The position numbers and the translations under genes were made by a program. The notes beneath the pieces were generated by a model. It saw only the letters and a list, made by a program, of their open reading frames with translations. It searched no databases and had not been told where the DNA came from. Of a DNA stretch of 8,614 nucleotides, positions 1 through 6,343 are shown one piece after another; within the stretch, counting starts at the first letter, position 1; each line of letters opens with the position of its first letter. Origin of the DNA: an uncultured Ruminococcus sp. (GTDB taxonomy: Bacteria > Bacillota > Clostridia > Oscillospirales > Ruminococcaceae); assembly GCA_946540705.1 (NCBI GenBank), contig CAMNJD010000200.1, positions 1-8,614 of the forward strand, in the 5' to 3' direction.

Positions 1-82
1 AATTTCGCGCTCTGCGGAGCGCGACGAGGGGCGCTGCCCCTCGACCCTGCAAGCCTTTGAAAAGGCTTGAGCGAAACTTTTG
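1..82. repeat. Hairpin-rich dispersed repeat element, cut by the left edge
   Basis: Three consecutive hairpins are packed into about 80 bases. The first has an 8-bp stem at 5-12/17-24 with loop TGCG. The second has an 8-bp GC-rich stem at 25-32/36-43 with loop GCT. The third has an 8-9-bp stem at 50-58/61-69. In addition, TTTCGC (3-8) is complementary to GCGAAA (71-76), so an outer stem can close the whole unit into a multi-branched fold that competes with the first hairpin. The unit does not code for protein and lies about 70 bases past the stop of the FtsX-like gene. I recall very similar units scattered through Ruminococcus-type genomes, but I could not check this. It could be a REP/MITE-like element, a transcript 3' end, or both. 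On the minus strand no T-run follows a hairpin, so it is not a textbook terminator for the permease gene. Confidence 0.65.
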
Positions 83-151
83 ATATGGGCAAAATTAAAG
101 CTATTTGTTTTAACCTTATTTTTCCGACCACCTAAAAAATTACATGCCCAT

Positions 152-3100
152 TTATTCGATTGCCTTCATGGAACCCGCCATGTCAATCGCTCTGAGCCTG
201 CGGCGCAGCATCAGATTGACGAAAAGCGTGAAAATCATGGTGACAGCCGCGGCAAGCGCAAAGCAGTACCACGGTATATCCGGTGCGAACATCACCACAT
301 CGACCTCTGCTGTGCGCACAACATATCTGCACAGGAAGATGCCGGTCACCAGCCCGGCCAGCATTCCGATCACAGAGGAAAGGAGATTTTCGCGGAAGAT
401 ATAGGAATATACTTCCCGGTCATAGAAGCCGAGCACTTTAATCGTCGCGAGCTCGCGCTTCCGTTCTATGATGTTGATATTCGCAAGATTATAAAGTACC
501 GCAAATGCAAGCAGTCCCGAGCAGATCAGAATGAGCACAACGACATAGCCCAGTGCTCTGACCAGCTTGCGGAAATTGTTTCCGCTCTGAGATGTAAAGT
601 CCAGCCGCAGCAGTGCATCTGTTCCAAGGAGTGCTTCCGCCGCAGTATTTTCGTCAGCGTTTTCCGTCAGATTCGCAAAAAAGCAGTTCGATTCATATTC
701 TCCGAACAGCTCATTGTACAGTGCCGGTGTCATGCAAACGCGGTTCAATACGTAGTTTTCCATCATTGCACGAACTTTGACCGGATGTGCAGCACCTTCC
801 AGCTCGATCGAACCGCCTTCCCGGATTCCAAGCAGACGGCCGAGCTTTTCGTTGATAATGACGCTCTCGTCATCAAGCAGAAGCTGCTGATGTGATTTCC
901 GGTCACGGAGATTAACGTATTCCGAAAACCGTTCCGGATCCTCGGGAACCAGGAATGAGACTTCATACTGTGCGCCGCCGGCGGAGACTGTTCCGGATTT
1001 CATCAGACCGAATGTGTATCCGGTGACAGTATCTGAGGCATCAAGCGTGTCAGTCAGCAGGTCGCGGTGTTCGGGCGCTTCATCGTACAGGCCGAACATA
1101 TCATAGACAAAAACCTCACCGTAGTGCAGATCGACGATCGCCGCAATCGAATGGTACAGGCCGAAGCCTGTCAGCAGCAGTGCGGTGCATCCGCAGATCC
1201 CGACGACCGTCATAAGAGCGCGGCTTCGGTAGCGAAAGATGTTCCGCATTGTGACCTTTGCATTGAAGCTGCATCTGGACCAGAGCCAGTGCCATTTTTC
1301 AAGCAGGATGCGTTTTCCTTTTTTCGGCGGCTTCGGACGCATCAGCTTTGCGGGTGTTTCGCGCAGTGCAGAGCCGCAGGCAGCAAGTGCTGTCAGTCCG
1401 GTGCAGAGCAGTGCCGCCGCAAGGCATCCCAGCGCATAGCCCCAGCGGAACGGGCAGGATATCTGCGGATAGTGGTACATCATTTCATAGCATTTGAAGA
1501 TGACCCGCGGAAATACCTGAAACCCGAGTGCGGTTCCGACAGCGGTTCCGAGCACGCTTGCAATGACCGTATACAGAAGGAACTGAGCCGATACCTGCGC
1601 AGTCGAATACCCCAGCGCCTTACATGTACCGATCTCGGTGCGCTGCTCCTCGACCATGCGTGTCACAGTCGTCAGGCAGACCAGCGCAGCGACCAGCAGG
1701 AAAAATGCCGGAAAGATGCGGGCGATGCGGTCTACCCTGTCCGCGTCCTCTCCGTAGCTGCTGAAGCCGGGATTGCTGCTGCGGTCCAGTGCATACCACT
1801 TGATCTGATCCGGAATGTCCTCCAGAGCAGCGACACCGGCATGATAGTCAGCCTCTCCGTCTTCAAGCTGCTGCTTCAGCTCACTGAGGCGCTGATGTTC
1901 CTCGGTATCAAGGCGATCCAGTTCAGCAGACTGTTTGTCGTATTCCGTTTTCGCCTCTGCATAATCCGCTTCCTTGCTGTCGAGAGCAGCTTTTTCTGCG
2001 GCAAGTGTTTTCTCCTTGGCTGTGAGTTCATGTCGGGCTGCCTCCAGCGCATTCCGTCCGTAGGAAGCCTCTTTCGCATCAACCTCCGTTTCGGTGATCT
2101 GATTTTGCAGTAAGACCTTTTGGTTTGTGAGATAAAACGTGATCGTTTCCTCAAGAGTCGCCTTATCATCGGATTTCACCGGTGCCGTAAAGTAGGCAGT
2201 CATTGAACCGCTCAGATCGTATTCGTCCGTATTAAATTCAGACATATCGTCGATCATCTGCTGAATATCGGAGTCAAACGGCTCTGCCAGGCGGCTCTCT
2301 CTGCTTCCTGCAATCAGACTGATCACGCGGTCGATCTCCCCGACCTGTACTTTCATTTTATCCAATGCGCCGTTTGCAGTGCGTTCCTTTGCGAGGAGCG
2401 TACTTTCACGGCGGTCAAAATCTTCCTTTTTCCCGTTATAATCCGCTTCGTCCCGTTCATAGATTTCGCGGGCATCGGTTAATTCAGCCTCAGCCGCATC
2501 AAGGGCAGCCTTGGCATCAGACAATCCGGCACGGCCGTTCTTCAATGCCTGTTCGAGCTCTTTGCTGCCGGATTCATAGGCCTTTTGTCCTTCATCAAGC
2601 TCACTGCGCGCTTCTTTGAGCTTTGCCTCCGCATCGGTTCGCAGTTGTGCAGCCCGCGGCGCAGACAGCGTGCGGATATCATGCAGCAGCATGTCTGCTT
2701 GTTCGTCAATGATCTTCTGATAATCTCCGGAAAAGCTGTTGACATCTGCCGTATCATTGAGTGTCAGGAACACATCGGTATAGTAATCCGAATCGAATGC
2801 GCCGGGAGGGACGAGCAGAAAACAGTCGATGCTTCCGTTCCCGACGGTTGTGGTACCGCGCTGAAAATCCGTGTACATCGACCAGTCTGCGCGGCCGACT
2901 GCCGTAAATTCTGTGACTCCGAGTATACTTTGATCCGTGTCCGTCTGCCTGACCTTCACGGTATCGCCGATCTGAAGGCTGTCCGGTGTTTTGACTTCAA
3001 TGAGGCACTCGTCCGGACGTTCCGGCATACGTCCCTCTGTCAGCACCGGTGTGTTGATCTGATTTCCGGGCTTTCTTGCCTGATCCGGCAGACTGAATAC

Positions 3101-3430
3101 CCGGACGATCTGATCAGCGGGGCTTTCGGCAAGCGGAAGATATGCGATCTCTGAATAACCGCTGTATAGCTGCCGGATCTCGCTGCGCGCAGAAAGCAGT
3201 GCAATTTCTTCCTCGCAGAACCCGACATTTGAGACAAGATGCAGATCCATGAGCGCGGTATCACGGTAGTACTGCTCGGCAGAATCCTTCATGTCCGTGC
3301 TTGTGACTTTCAGGCCGGCAAAGAAACCGGTGCTGATCGCGATAATGCCGAACAGCGAGATAAACCGCTCCTTGGAGCGGAGTGTGCTCCGCAGGGTATT
3401 CCGAAGCAGGGTGTGTGTGTTCGCGGGCAA
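152..3430 (-). CDS. Giant FtsX-like ABC permease with an extracellular coiled-coil arm
   Basis: This is the membrane subunit of a MacB/LolCDE-type (type VII) ABC machine, about 1092 residues against roughly 400-650 for simple family members. One helix near residues 23-43 is followed by an extracellular domain to about 255. Two long heptad-rich helical stretches follow (about 260-372 and 438-540), separated by a tip of about 65 residues. Three more helices (about 569-590, 612-638, 662-688) form the first FtsX domain, with the motif EQRTEIGTCKALG. A helix at 738-761, a second extracellular domain, and three C-terminal helices (958-983, 1014-1036, 1051-1075) form the second FtsX domain, with ERKRELATIKVLG. 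The start is uncertain. AGGAGG at 3439-3444 lies only 2 bases from an in-frame GTG at 3434-3436 but 8 bases from a TTG at 3428-3430, so I prefer TTG; the GTG start would add two residues. The upstream ATPase gene ends at 3456, so the two are surely co-transcribed. The substrate or mechanical target is unknown. Confidence 0.93.
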   Translation of the reverse strand: MPANTHTLLRNTLRSTLRSKERFISLFGIIAISTGFFAGLKVTSTDMKDSAEQYYRDTALMDLHLVSNVGFCEEEIALLSARSEIRQLYSGYSEIAYLPLAESPADQIVRVFSLPDQARKPGNQINTPVLTEGRMPERPDECLIEVKTPDSLQIGDTVKVRQTDTDQSILGVTEFTAVGRADWSMYTDFQRGTTTVGNGSIDCFLLVPPGAFDSDYYTDVFLTLNDTADVNSFSGDYQKIIDEQADMLLHDIRTLSAPRAAQLRTDAEAKLKEARSELDEGQKAYESGSKELEQALKNGRAGLSDAKAALDAAEAELTDAREIYERDEADYNGKKEDFDRRESTLLAKERTANGALDKMKVQVGEIDRVISLIAGSRESRLAEPFDSDIQQMIDDMSEFNTDEYDLSGSMTAYFTAPVKSDDKATLEETITFYLTNQKVLLQNQITETEVDAKEASYGRNALEAARHELTAKEKTLAAEKAALDSKEADYAEAKTEYDKQSAELDRLDTEEHQRLSELKQQLEDGEADYHAGVAALEDIPDQIKWYALDRSSNPGFSSYGEDADRVDRIARIFPAFFLLVAALVCLTTVTRMVEEQRTEIGTCKALGYSTAQVSAQFLLYTVIASVLGTAVGTALGFQVFPRVIFKCYEMMYHYPQISCPFRWGYALGCLAAALLCTGLTALAACGSALRETPAKLMRPKPPKKGKRILLEKWHWLWSRCSFNAKVTMRNIFRYRSRALMTVVGICGCTALLLTGFGLYHSIAAIVDLHYGEVFVYDMFGLYDEAPEHRDLLTDTLDASDTVTGYTFGLMKSGTVSAGGAQYEVSFLVPEDPERFSEYVNLRDRKSHQQLLLDDESVIINEKLGRLLGIREGGSIELEGAAHPVKVRAMMENYVLNRVCMTPALYNELFGEYESNCFFANLTENADENTAAEALLGTDALLRLDFTSQSGNNFRKLVRALGYVVVLILICSGLLAFAVLYNLANINIIERKRELATIKVLGFYDREVYSYIFRENLLSSVIGMLAGLVTGIFLCRYVVRTAEVDVVMFAPDIPWYCFALAAAVTMIFTLFVNLMLRRRLRAIDMAGSMKAIE

Positions 3431-3436
3431 TCTCAC

Positions 3437-3446
3437 CGCCTCCTCT
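3437..3446 (-). promoter_or_regulatory. Ribosome binding site that decides the permease start
   Basis: Read on the minus strand, the sequence is GAGGAGG, then CG, then GTGAGATTG. The AGGAGG core is a full anti-16S match. The GTG is 2 bases away, which is too close for normal initiation. The TTG two codons later is 8 bases away, which is ideal. It lies in the short gap after the TAG stop (3456-3458) of the ATPase gene, so ribosomes ending there could restart here. Confidence 0.7.
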
Positions 3447-3455
3447 CGCTGAATG

Positions 3456-4157
3456 CTACCATACGATCTCAGACACAGGAACCGGCTGTGCCTGAAGCAT
3501 CGTTTCGGAAACGGTACCGCCGCGCAATTCGATCACCTTGTCCGCCATCGGCATCAATGCGCGGTTGTGTGTAATGACGATGACAGTCATGCCGTCATTG
3601 CGGCAGCAATCCTGAAGTAATTGCAGGACGGCTTTGCCGGTGCTGAAATCAAGCGCACCCGTCGGCTCGTCACAGAGCAGGAGCTTTGGACGCTTTGCAA
3701 GTGCGCGGGCAATCGAAACCCGCTGCTGTTCGCCGCCGGAGAGCTGCGCGGGGAAATGCTCCGCACGGTCTTCCAGACCGACCTTTTTCAGCATTTCATC
3801 AGGAGAGGCAGCATTTTTGCAGATCTCAGCGGCCAGCTCGACATTTTCAACGGCTGTCAGATTCTGTACCAGATTGTAAAACTGAAAGACAAATCCGACA
3901 TCCTCGCGCCGGTATCTGGTCAGTTCCTTTGCGGACATGCCGTTGATATTTGTGCCGTCCACAATGATCTCTCCGCTGTCGCAGAAGTCCATTCCGCCCA
4001 GCAGATTCAAAACTGTTGTTTTTCCCGCGCCGGACGGTCCGACGATCAACACGAATTCGCCCTTTTCAATCTCAAAACTCACACGGTCTGCCGCTTTTAC
4101 CAGAATGCTCTCGCTTTTGTAGGTTTTGCAGACATCTCTGAGCGTAATAAATGCCAC
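3456..4157 (-). CDS. ABC transporter ATPase, LolD/MacB type
   Basis: This is the cytoplasmic ATP-hydrolysing partner of the FtsX-like permease directly downstream, 233 residues and the normal size for this class. Seen in sequence: Walker A GPSGAGKTT (about 40-48), Q-loop glutamine in FVFQFYNLV (about 92), signature LSGGEQQR (139-146), Walker B LLLCDEPTGALD (159-170), and the H-loop histidine in VITHNRAL (197). The LSGGEQQR and DEPTGALD forms with a FQ.YNL Q-loop are typical of LolD/MacB/FtsE-like ATPases, not of solute importers. An open frame continues 37 codons upstream into hpt, but the real start is the GTG at 4155-4157: AAGGAA (4165-4170) lies 7 bases before it and conserved homology begins at ITLRDVCKTYKS. 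The hpt stop (4162-4164) is only 4 bases upstream, so the ribosome binding site lies inside the end of hpt and translation is probably coupled. Confidence 0.95.
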   Translation of the reverse strand: MAFITLRDVCKTYKSESILVKAADRVSFEIEKGEFVLIVGPSGAGKTTVLNLLGGMDFCDSGEIIVDGTNINGMSAKELTRYRREDVGFVFQFYNLVQNLTAVENVELAAEICKNAASPDEMLKKVGLEDRAEHFPAQLSGGEQQRVSIARALAKRPKLLLCDEPTGALDFSTGKAVLQLLQDCCRNDGMTVIVITHNRALMPMADKVIELRGGTVSETMLQAQPVPVSEIVW

Positions 4158-4161
4158 AGCT

Positions 4162-4725
4162 TTATTCCTTTCCGCAGCCTGCGTCCGGATGATAGACCAT
4201 AATATCCGGAAACAGACGGTATTTTTCATTGTAATCGAGGCCCCAGCCGACAACAAACAGGTCATCAATGGGGAAGCCGATGTAGTTCGGGACGATCCGC
4301 TCCTTTAGCTGCTCATCACGGCGGGACGGTTTGTCCAGCATCGTACAGATCCGGATATCGGCAGCGCCCTTGTCAGCGAAATTCTGCATCACAGTATTCA
4401 TTGTATGTCCGGTATCAATGATATCCTCGACAATCAGAACATGTCTGCCGCGAACGTCAATATGCTCGCCCAGATCGAAGATCGGAGATCCCGCAGGCCG
4501 GGTGCCCTGATAGGAATGCACCTTCAGGAAATCGATCTCACAGGGAATGGTCAGCTCCCGCACCAGATCTGCCGAAAAGAACACAGCACCGCGAAGTGTG
4601 CAGAGCAGCAGAAGGGGATTATCCTCCTGAATATGCTGATAGTCACGGGAAATCTCCGCGGCAAGTTCCGTAATGCGGCTGCGCACCTCTGCATTTGTTT
4701 TCAGAATTGTGAAACGCTCTTTCAT
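4162..4725 (-). CDS. hpt: Hypoxanthine phosphoribosyltransferase
   Basis: This cytoplasmic enzyme of purine salvage joins hypoxanthine (and usually guanine) to PRPP to give IMP or GMP plus pyrophosphate. Its 187 residues match the usual bacterial length of about 175-185. The PRPP-binding motif VLIVEDIIDTGHT (about 96-108) is intact, including the paired acidic residues. LLLCTLRGAVFF (about 39-50) sits where the pyrophosphate loop lies. VGWGLDYNEKYR (about 159-170) is the C-terminal base- and metal-binding motif characteristic of Hpt rather than of Xpt or Apt. The ATG at 4723-4725 is chosen because GGAAAGGAATTCAC precedes it. A longer in-frame reading to 4842 would begin inside the promoter's -35 box, so it cannot be translated from that promoter. 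It is the first gene of an operon with the ABC ATPase 4 bases downstream. In many Bacillota hpt sits next to tilS and ftsH, which are absent here. Confidence 0.96.
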   Translation of the reverse strand: MKERFTILKTNAEVRSRITELAAEISRDYQHIQEDNPLLLLCTLRGAVFFSADLVRELTIPCEIDFLKVHSYQGTRPAGSPIFDLGEHIDVRGRHVLIVEDIIDTGHTMNTVMQNFADKGAADIRICTMLDKPSRRDEQLKERIVPNYIGFPIDDLFVVGWGLDYNEKYRLFPDIMVYHPDAGCGKE

Positions 4726-4813
4726 TGTGAATTCCTTTCCAATTTGAAATCCGGATTTTTTTCGCCGTGAAGCCGACTGTGTGCTGCAAAGGATCAAAAA
4801 TCCCCTATTTTTA

Positions 4814-4842
4814 ATCATACCACATTTTGTTTCAAAAGTCAA
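4814..4842 (-). promoter_or_regulatory. Sigma-A promoter of the hpt-ABC operon
   Basis: On the minus strand, TTGACT (4837-4842) and TATGAT (4814-4819) are separated by exactly 17 bases. Each box differs from consensus at one position. Transcription should begin near 4807, giving a leader of about 80 bases before hpt. That leader holds a 12-base palindrome, AAATCCGGATTT (4747-4758), but no purine riboswitch fold or attenuator that I can recognise. Confidence 0.85.
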
Positions 4843-4929
4843 TGGATTTTCGGAAAAATCTGTACACTATGTACTGCTAGTTGCATTTTGTGAGAGTTAA
4901 ACTATCGGTAATATTTCATCGGTACGCTC

Positions 4930-4958
4930 TTGACAAATGTCTGAAAACATGATACAAT
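4930..4958 (+). promoter_or_regulatory. Sigma-A promoter of tRNA-Pro
   Basis: A perfect -35 box TTGACA (4930-4935) is separated by 17 bases from the -10 box TACAAT (4953-4958). The start site should be near 4965, about 5 bases before the mature tRNA, so the 5' leader is very short. It points away from the hpt promoter. The two -35 boxes are about 87 bases apart. Confidence 0.88.
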
Positions 4959-4969
4959 ATACACTGTAA

Positions 4970-5042
4970 CGGGGTGTAGCGCAGTTGGTAGCGCGCCTGC
5001 TTTGGGAGCAGGATGCCGCAGGTTCAAATCCTGTCACTCCGA
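4970..5042 (+). tRNA. tRNA-Pro (anticodon TGG)
   Basis: A full cloverleaf can be drawn. The acceptor stem CGGGGTG pairs with CACTCCG (one G-U pair), with discriminator A at 5042. The D stem is GCGC/GCGC. The anticodon stem is CCTGC/GCAGG with loop TTTGGGA, putting the anticodon TGG at 5003-5005. The T stem is GCAGG/CCTGT (one G-U pair) with loop TTCAAAT. The 3' CCA is not encoded (TCA follows), so CCA-adding enzyme is needed. TGG reads CCA and, by wobble, other proline codons. It is a single-gene unit with its own promoter and terminator. Confidence 0.98.
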
Positions 5043-5062
5043 TCAGGCGGGATATACCCGAA

Positions 5063-5100
5063 AAAACGCCCTCCGGTGTTTCTGAACCGGAGGGCGTTTT
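5063..5100. terminator. Bidirectional intrinsic terminator
   Basis: A 15-bp perfect stem (5063-5077 with 5086-5100) encloses an 8-base loop. The GC-rich core ACGCCCTCCGGT/ACCGGAGGGCGT is flanked by an A-run on the left (5061-5066) and a T-run on the right (5097-5100, then CTGTTTT). Read on the plus strand it ends the tRNA-Pro transcript. Read on the minus strand it ends with six T's and stops the ABC-2 operon, whose last stop codon is about 68 bases upstream. A small stem, CGGG(5048-5051)/CCCG(5057-5060), lies between it and the tRNA. Confidence 0.92.
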
Positions 5101-5167
5101 CTGTTTTAGAAACGTGACAAAAAGACGATGATCGGATGATCGGGAATGGGACGCCGTCCGCAAGCTC

Positions 5168-6343
5168 TTAAGCGAGCTGAGCTGCGCGTCCGTATTTTGT
5201 GCGGCGAACCACCATTGCAAGCAGTCCGAGTGCGGCGGCAAATGCCGCTTCAATCATCAGATAGACGCAAAGCTGCCTGCCGTCAAAAGCGGTCTTTCCG
5301 CAGATGATTTCGTTTGCCTTGACATACCAGTATGCAGGCAGGAATCTTGAGAACCGGATGACGCCCTCGCCCAGCCATTCCATCGGGACAAAAATGCCGC
5401 AGAGGAAGCTCATGCCGAGACCGAGAATCTGCGCCATCAGATTGACGACCAGCTCGCTGGGATTGAAGCTCGCGATCAGCACGGAAAGCGATACCGCGAT
5501 CATCGCAAACAGAAAGCTGTTCAGCAGCGAGAACCATGCTGTTCCGTGAAACATTCCGAATACGCCGAATCCTGCGATGATGAACACAAACCAGACCGCG
5601 ACAACGAGCAGTGTGCTGCCGAGAATGATCTGAAGCGTATAGGATGATGACCTCACGCTGGAGCAGTTCGTGCGGTAACGGATGTTCTTTTTCCCCATTG
5701 CCAGCAGCACCGGGCAAAGCACCTCAATCAGGACGGAAAGCAGAATGTAGGGCAGATATCTGAAATAATCATCAAACAGCGGGGAGGTTTCTTCGCTGTT
5801 TTGTTCGCCGTCTGCTTTTCGGATTGTCACTTTCGTTTCCGCAGAAAGCACACGCTCCGTATCGCTGATCGCGTCAGAGAGCGGACGGCCGCTTGCCTGA
5901 AATGCGCGGACAGAGCTGACATATTCATCCAGAAGCTGCCCGACCAGTATACTGTAATAGGAATCGTGAATATGGTAATTCTCAAAGAGATCATCGTATT
6001 CCTGCGCACGGAGCCGTTCTGCATAGCCCTTTTTGATTGTCATGATAACGTGAATATCTGTATTCATGCCCATATAGAGCGTATCCTTGATCACATCGGT
6101 GTCCTTCTCAAGTTCCTTCAGATTATGCCTTGTACCGATGAATTCCCGCAGAGTACGGCTTTCCGGCGTGTCGTCCTCATCAAAGACGACAACGCCGAGC
6201 TTTACGCTTTTGAAAACCTGTTCTGCCGGATTCTGACCGGACTTTGTCATGGACACTGCGATCACAAGAAAAATGCCGATATAGATGAATGCGGTCGAGA
6301 GCTTCTTTCGCATGACCTTGATAAACGCCTTAAACACTTGCAT
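5168..6343 (-). CDS. ABC-2 type permease, second subunit
   Basis: This is a 391-residue membrane protein of the ABC-2 exporter superfamily (ABC2_membrane_3-like). One helix near residues 17-33 is followed by an extracellular domain of about 160 residues, then five helices (about 196-216, 236-262, 270-292, 297-320, 358-380). The loop GIFVPMEWLGEGVIRFSRFL followed by PAYWYVKANE (about 317-345) is the amphipathic stretch before the last helix that is usual for this superfamily. The ATG at 6341-6343 has AAGGAG (6352-6357) 8 bases before it and overlaps the end of the first permease gene by 14 bases. The overlap implies coupled, roughly equal translation and a heterodimeric pore. The substrate is unknown; candidates by family are peptides, lipids, drugs or bacteriocins. 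The gene ends about 68 bases before the shared terminator. Confidence 0.92.
   Translation of the reverse strand: MQVFKAFIKVMRKKLSTAFIYIGIFLVIAVSMTKSGQNPAEQVFKSVKLGVVVFDEDDTPESRTLREFIGTRHNLKELEKDTDVIKDTLYMGMNTDIHVIMTIKKGYAERLRAQEYDDLFENYHIHDSYYSILVGQLLDEYVSSVRAFQASGRPLSDAISDTERVLSAETKVTIRKADGEQNSEETSPLFDDYFRYLPYILLSVLIEVLCPVLLAMGKKNIRYRTNCSSVRSSSYTLQIILGSTLLVVAVWFVFIIAGFGVFGMFHGTAWFSLLNSFLFAMIAVSLSVLIASFNPSELVVNLMAQILGLGMSFLCGIFVPMEWLGEGVIRFSRFLPAYWYVKANEIICGKTAFDGRQLCVYLMIEAAFAAALGLLAMVVRRTKYGRAAQLA

Noticed and set aside
85..151. Inverted repeat ATGGGCA (85-91)/TGCCCAT (145-151) after the permease stop, as a terminator
   Set aside because: Seven base pairs with a loop of over 50 bases and no T-run after it. 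Not a plausible intrinsic terminator.
1067..2113. Long plus-strand reading frame (348 codons) opposite the permease gene, and another at 80-895
   Set aside because: Both are rich in Cys, His, Arg and Gln, with no domain, no ribosome binding site and no hydrophobic pattern. They mirror the codon bias of the permease gene, whose protein is clearly real.
3411..3420. (GT)5 dinucleotide run near the permease start, as a phase-variation switch
   Set aside because: Five units are too short for frequent slippage, and the frame is intact and encodes ordinary residues.
4726..4807. Purine or PRPP riboswitch in the hpt leader
   Set aside because: About 80 bases with no three-way junction, conserved loop motifs or terminator/antiterminator pair. 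Only a short palindrome at 4747-4758 is visible.
4726..4842. N-terminal extension of hpt to 4842
   Set aside because: The extra codons would begin inside the -35 box of the hpt promoter, upstream of the transcript start, and look nothing like Hpt.
5127..5142. Tandem copies of GATGATCG, and a 7-base ATCGGTA repeat at 4904-4910 and 4918-4924
   Set aside because: Both are short, occur only twice, and have no clear link to a function or mobile element.
4897..5253. 118-codon minus-strand reading frame across the tRNA
   Set aside because: It contains VTGFEPAASCSQSRRATNCATP, which is the translation of a tRNA gene read backwards and a well-known false protein in databases. It also runs through the terminator and the end of the permease gene.
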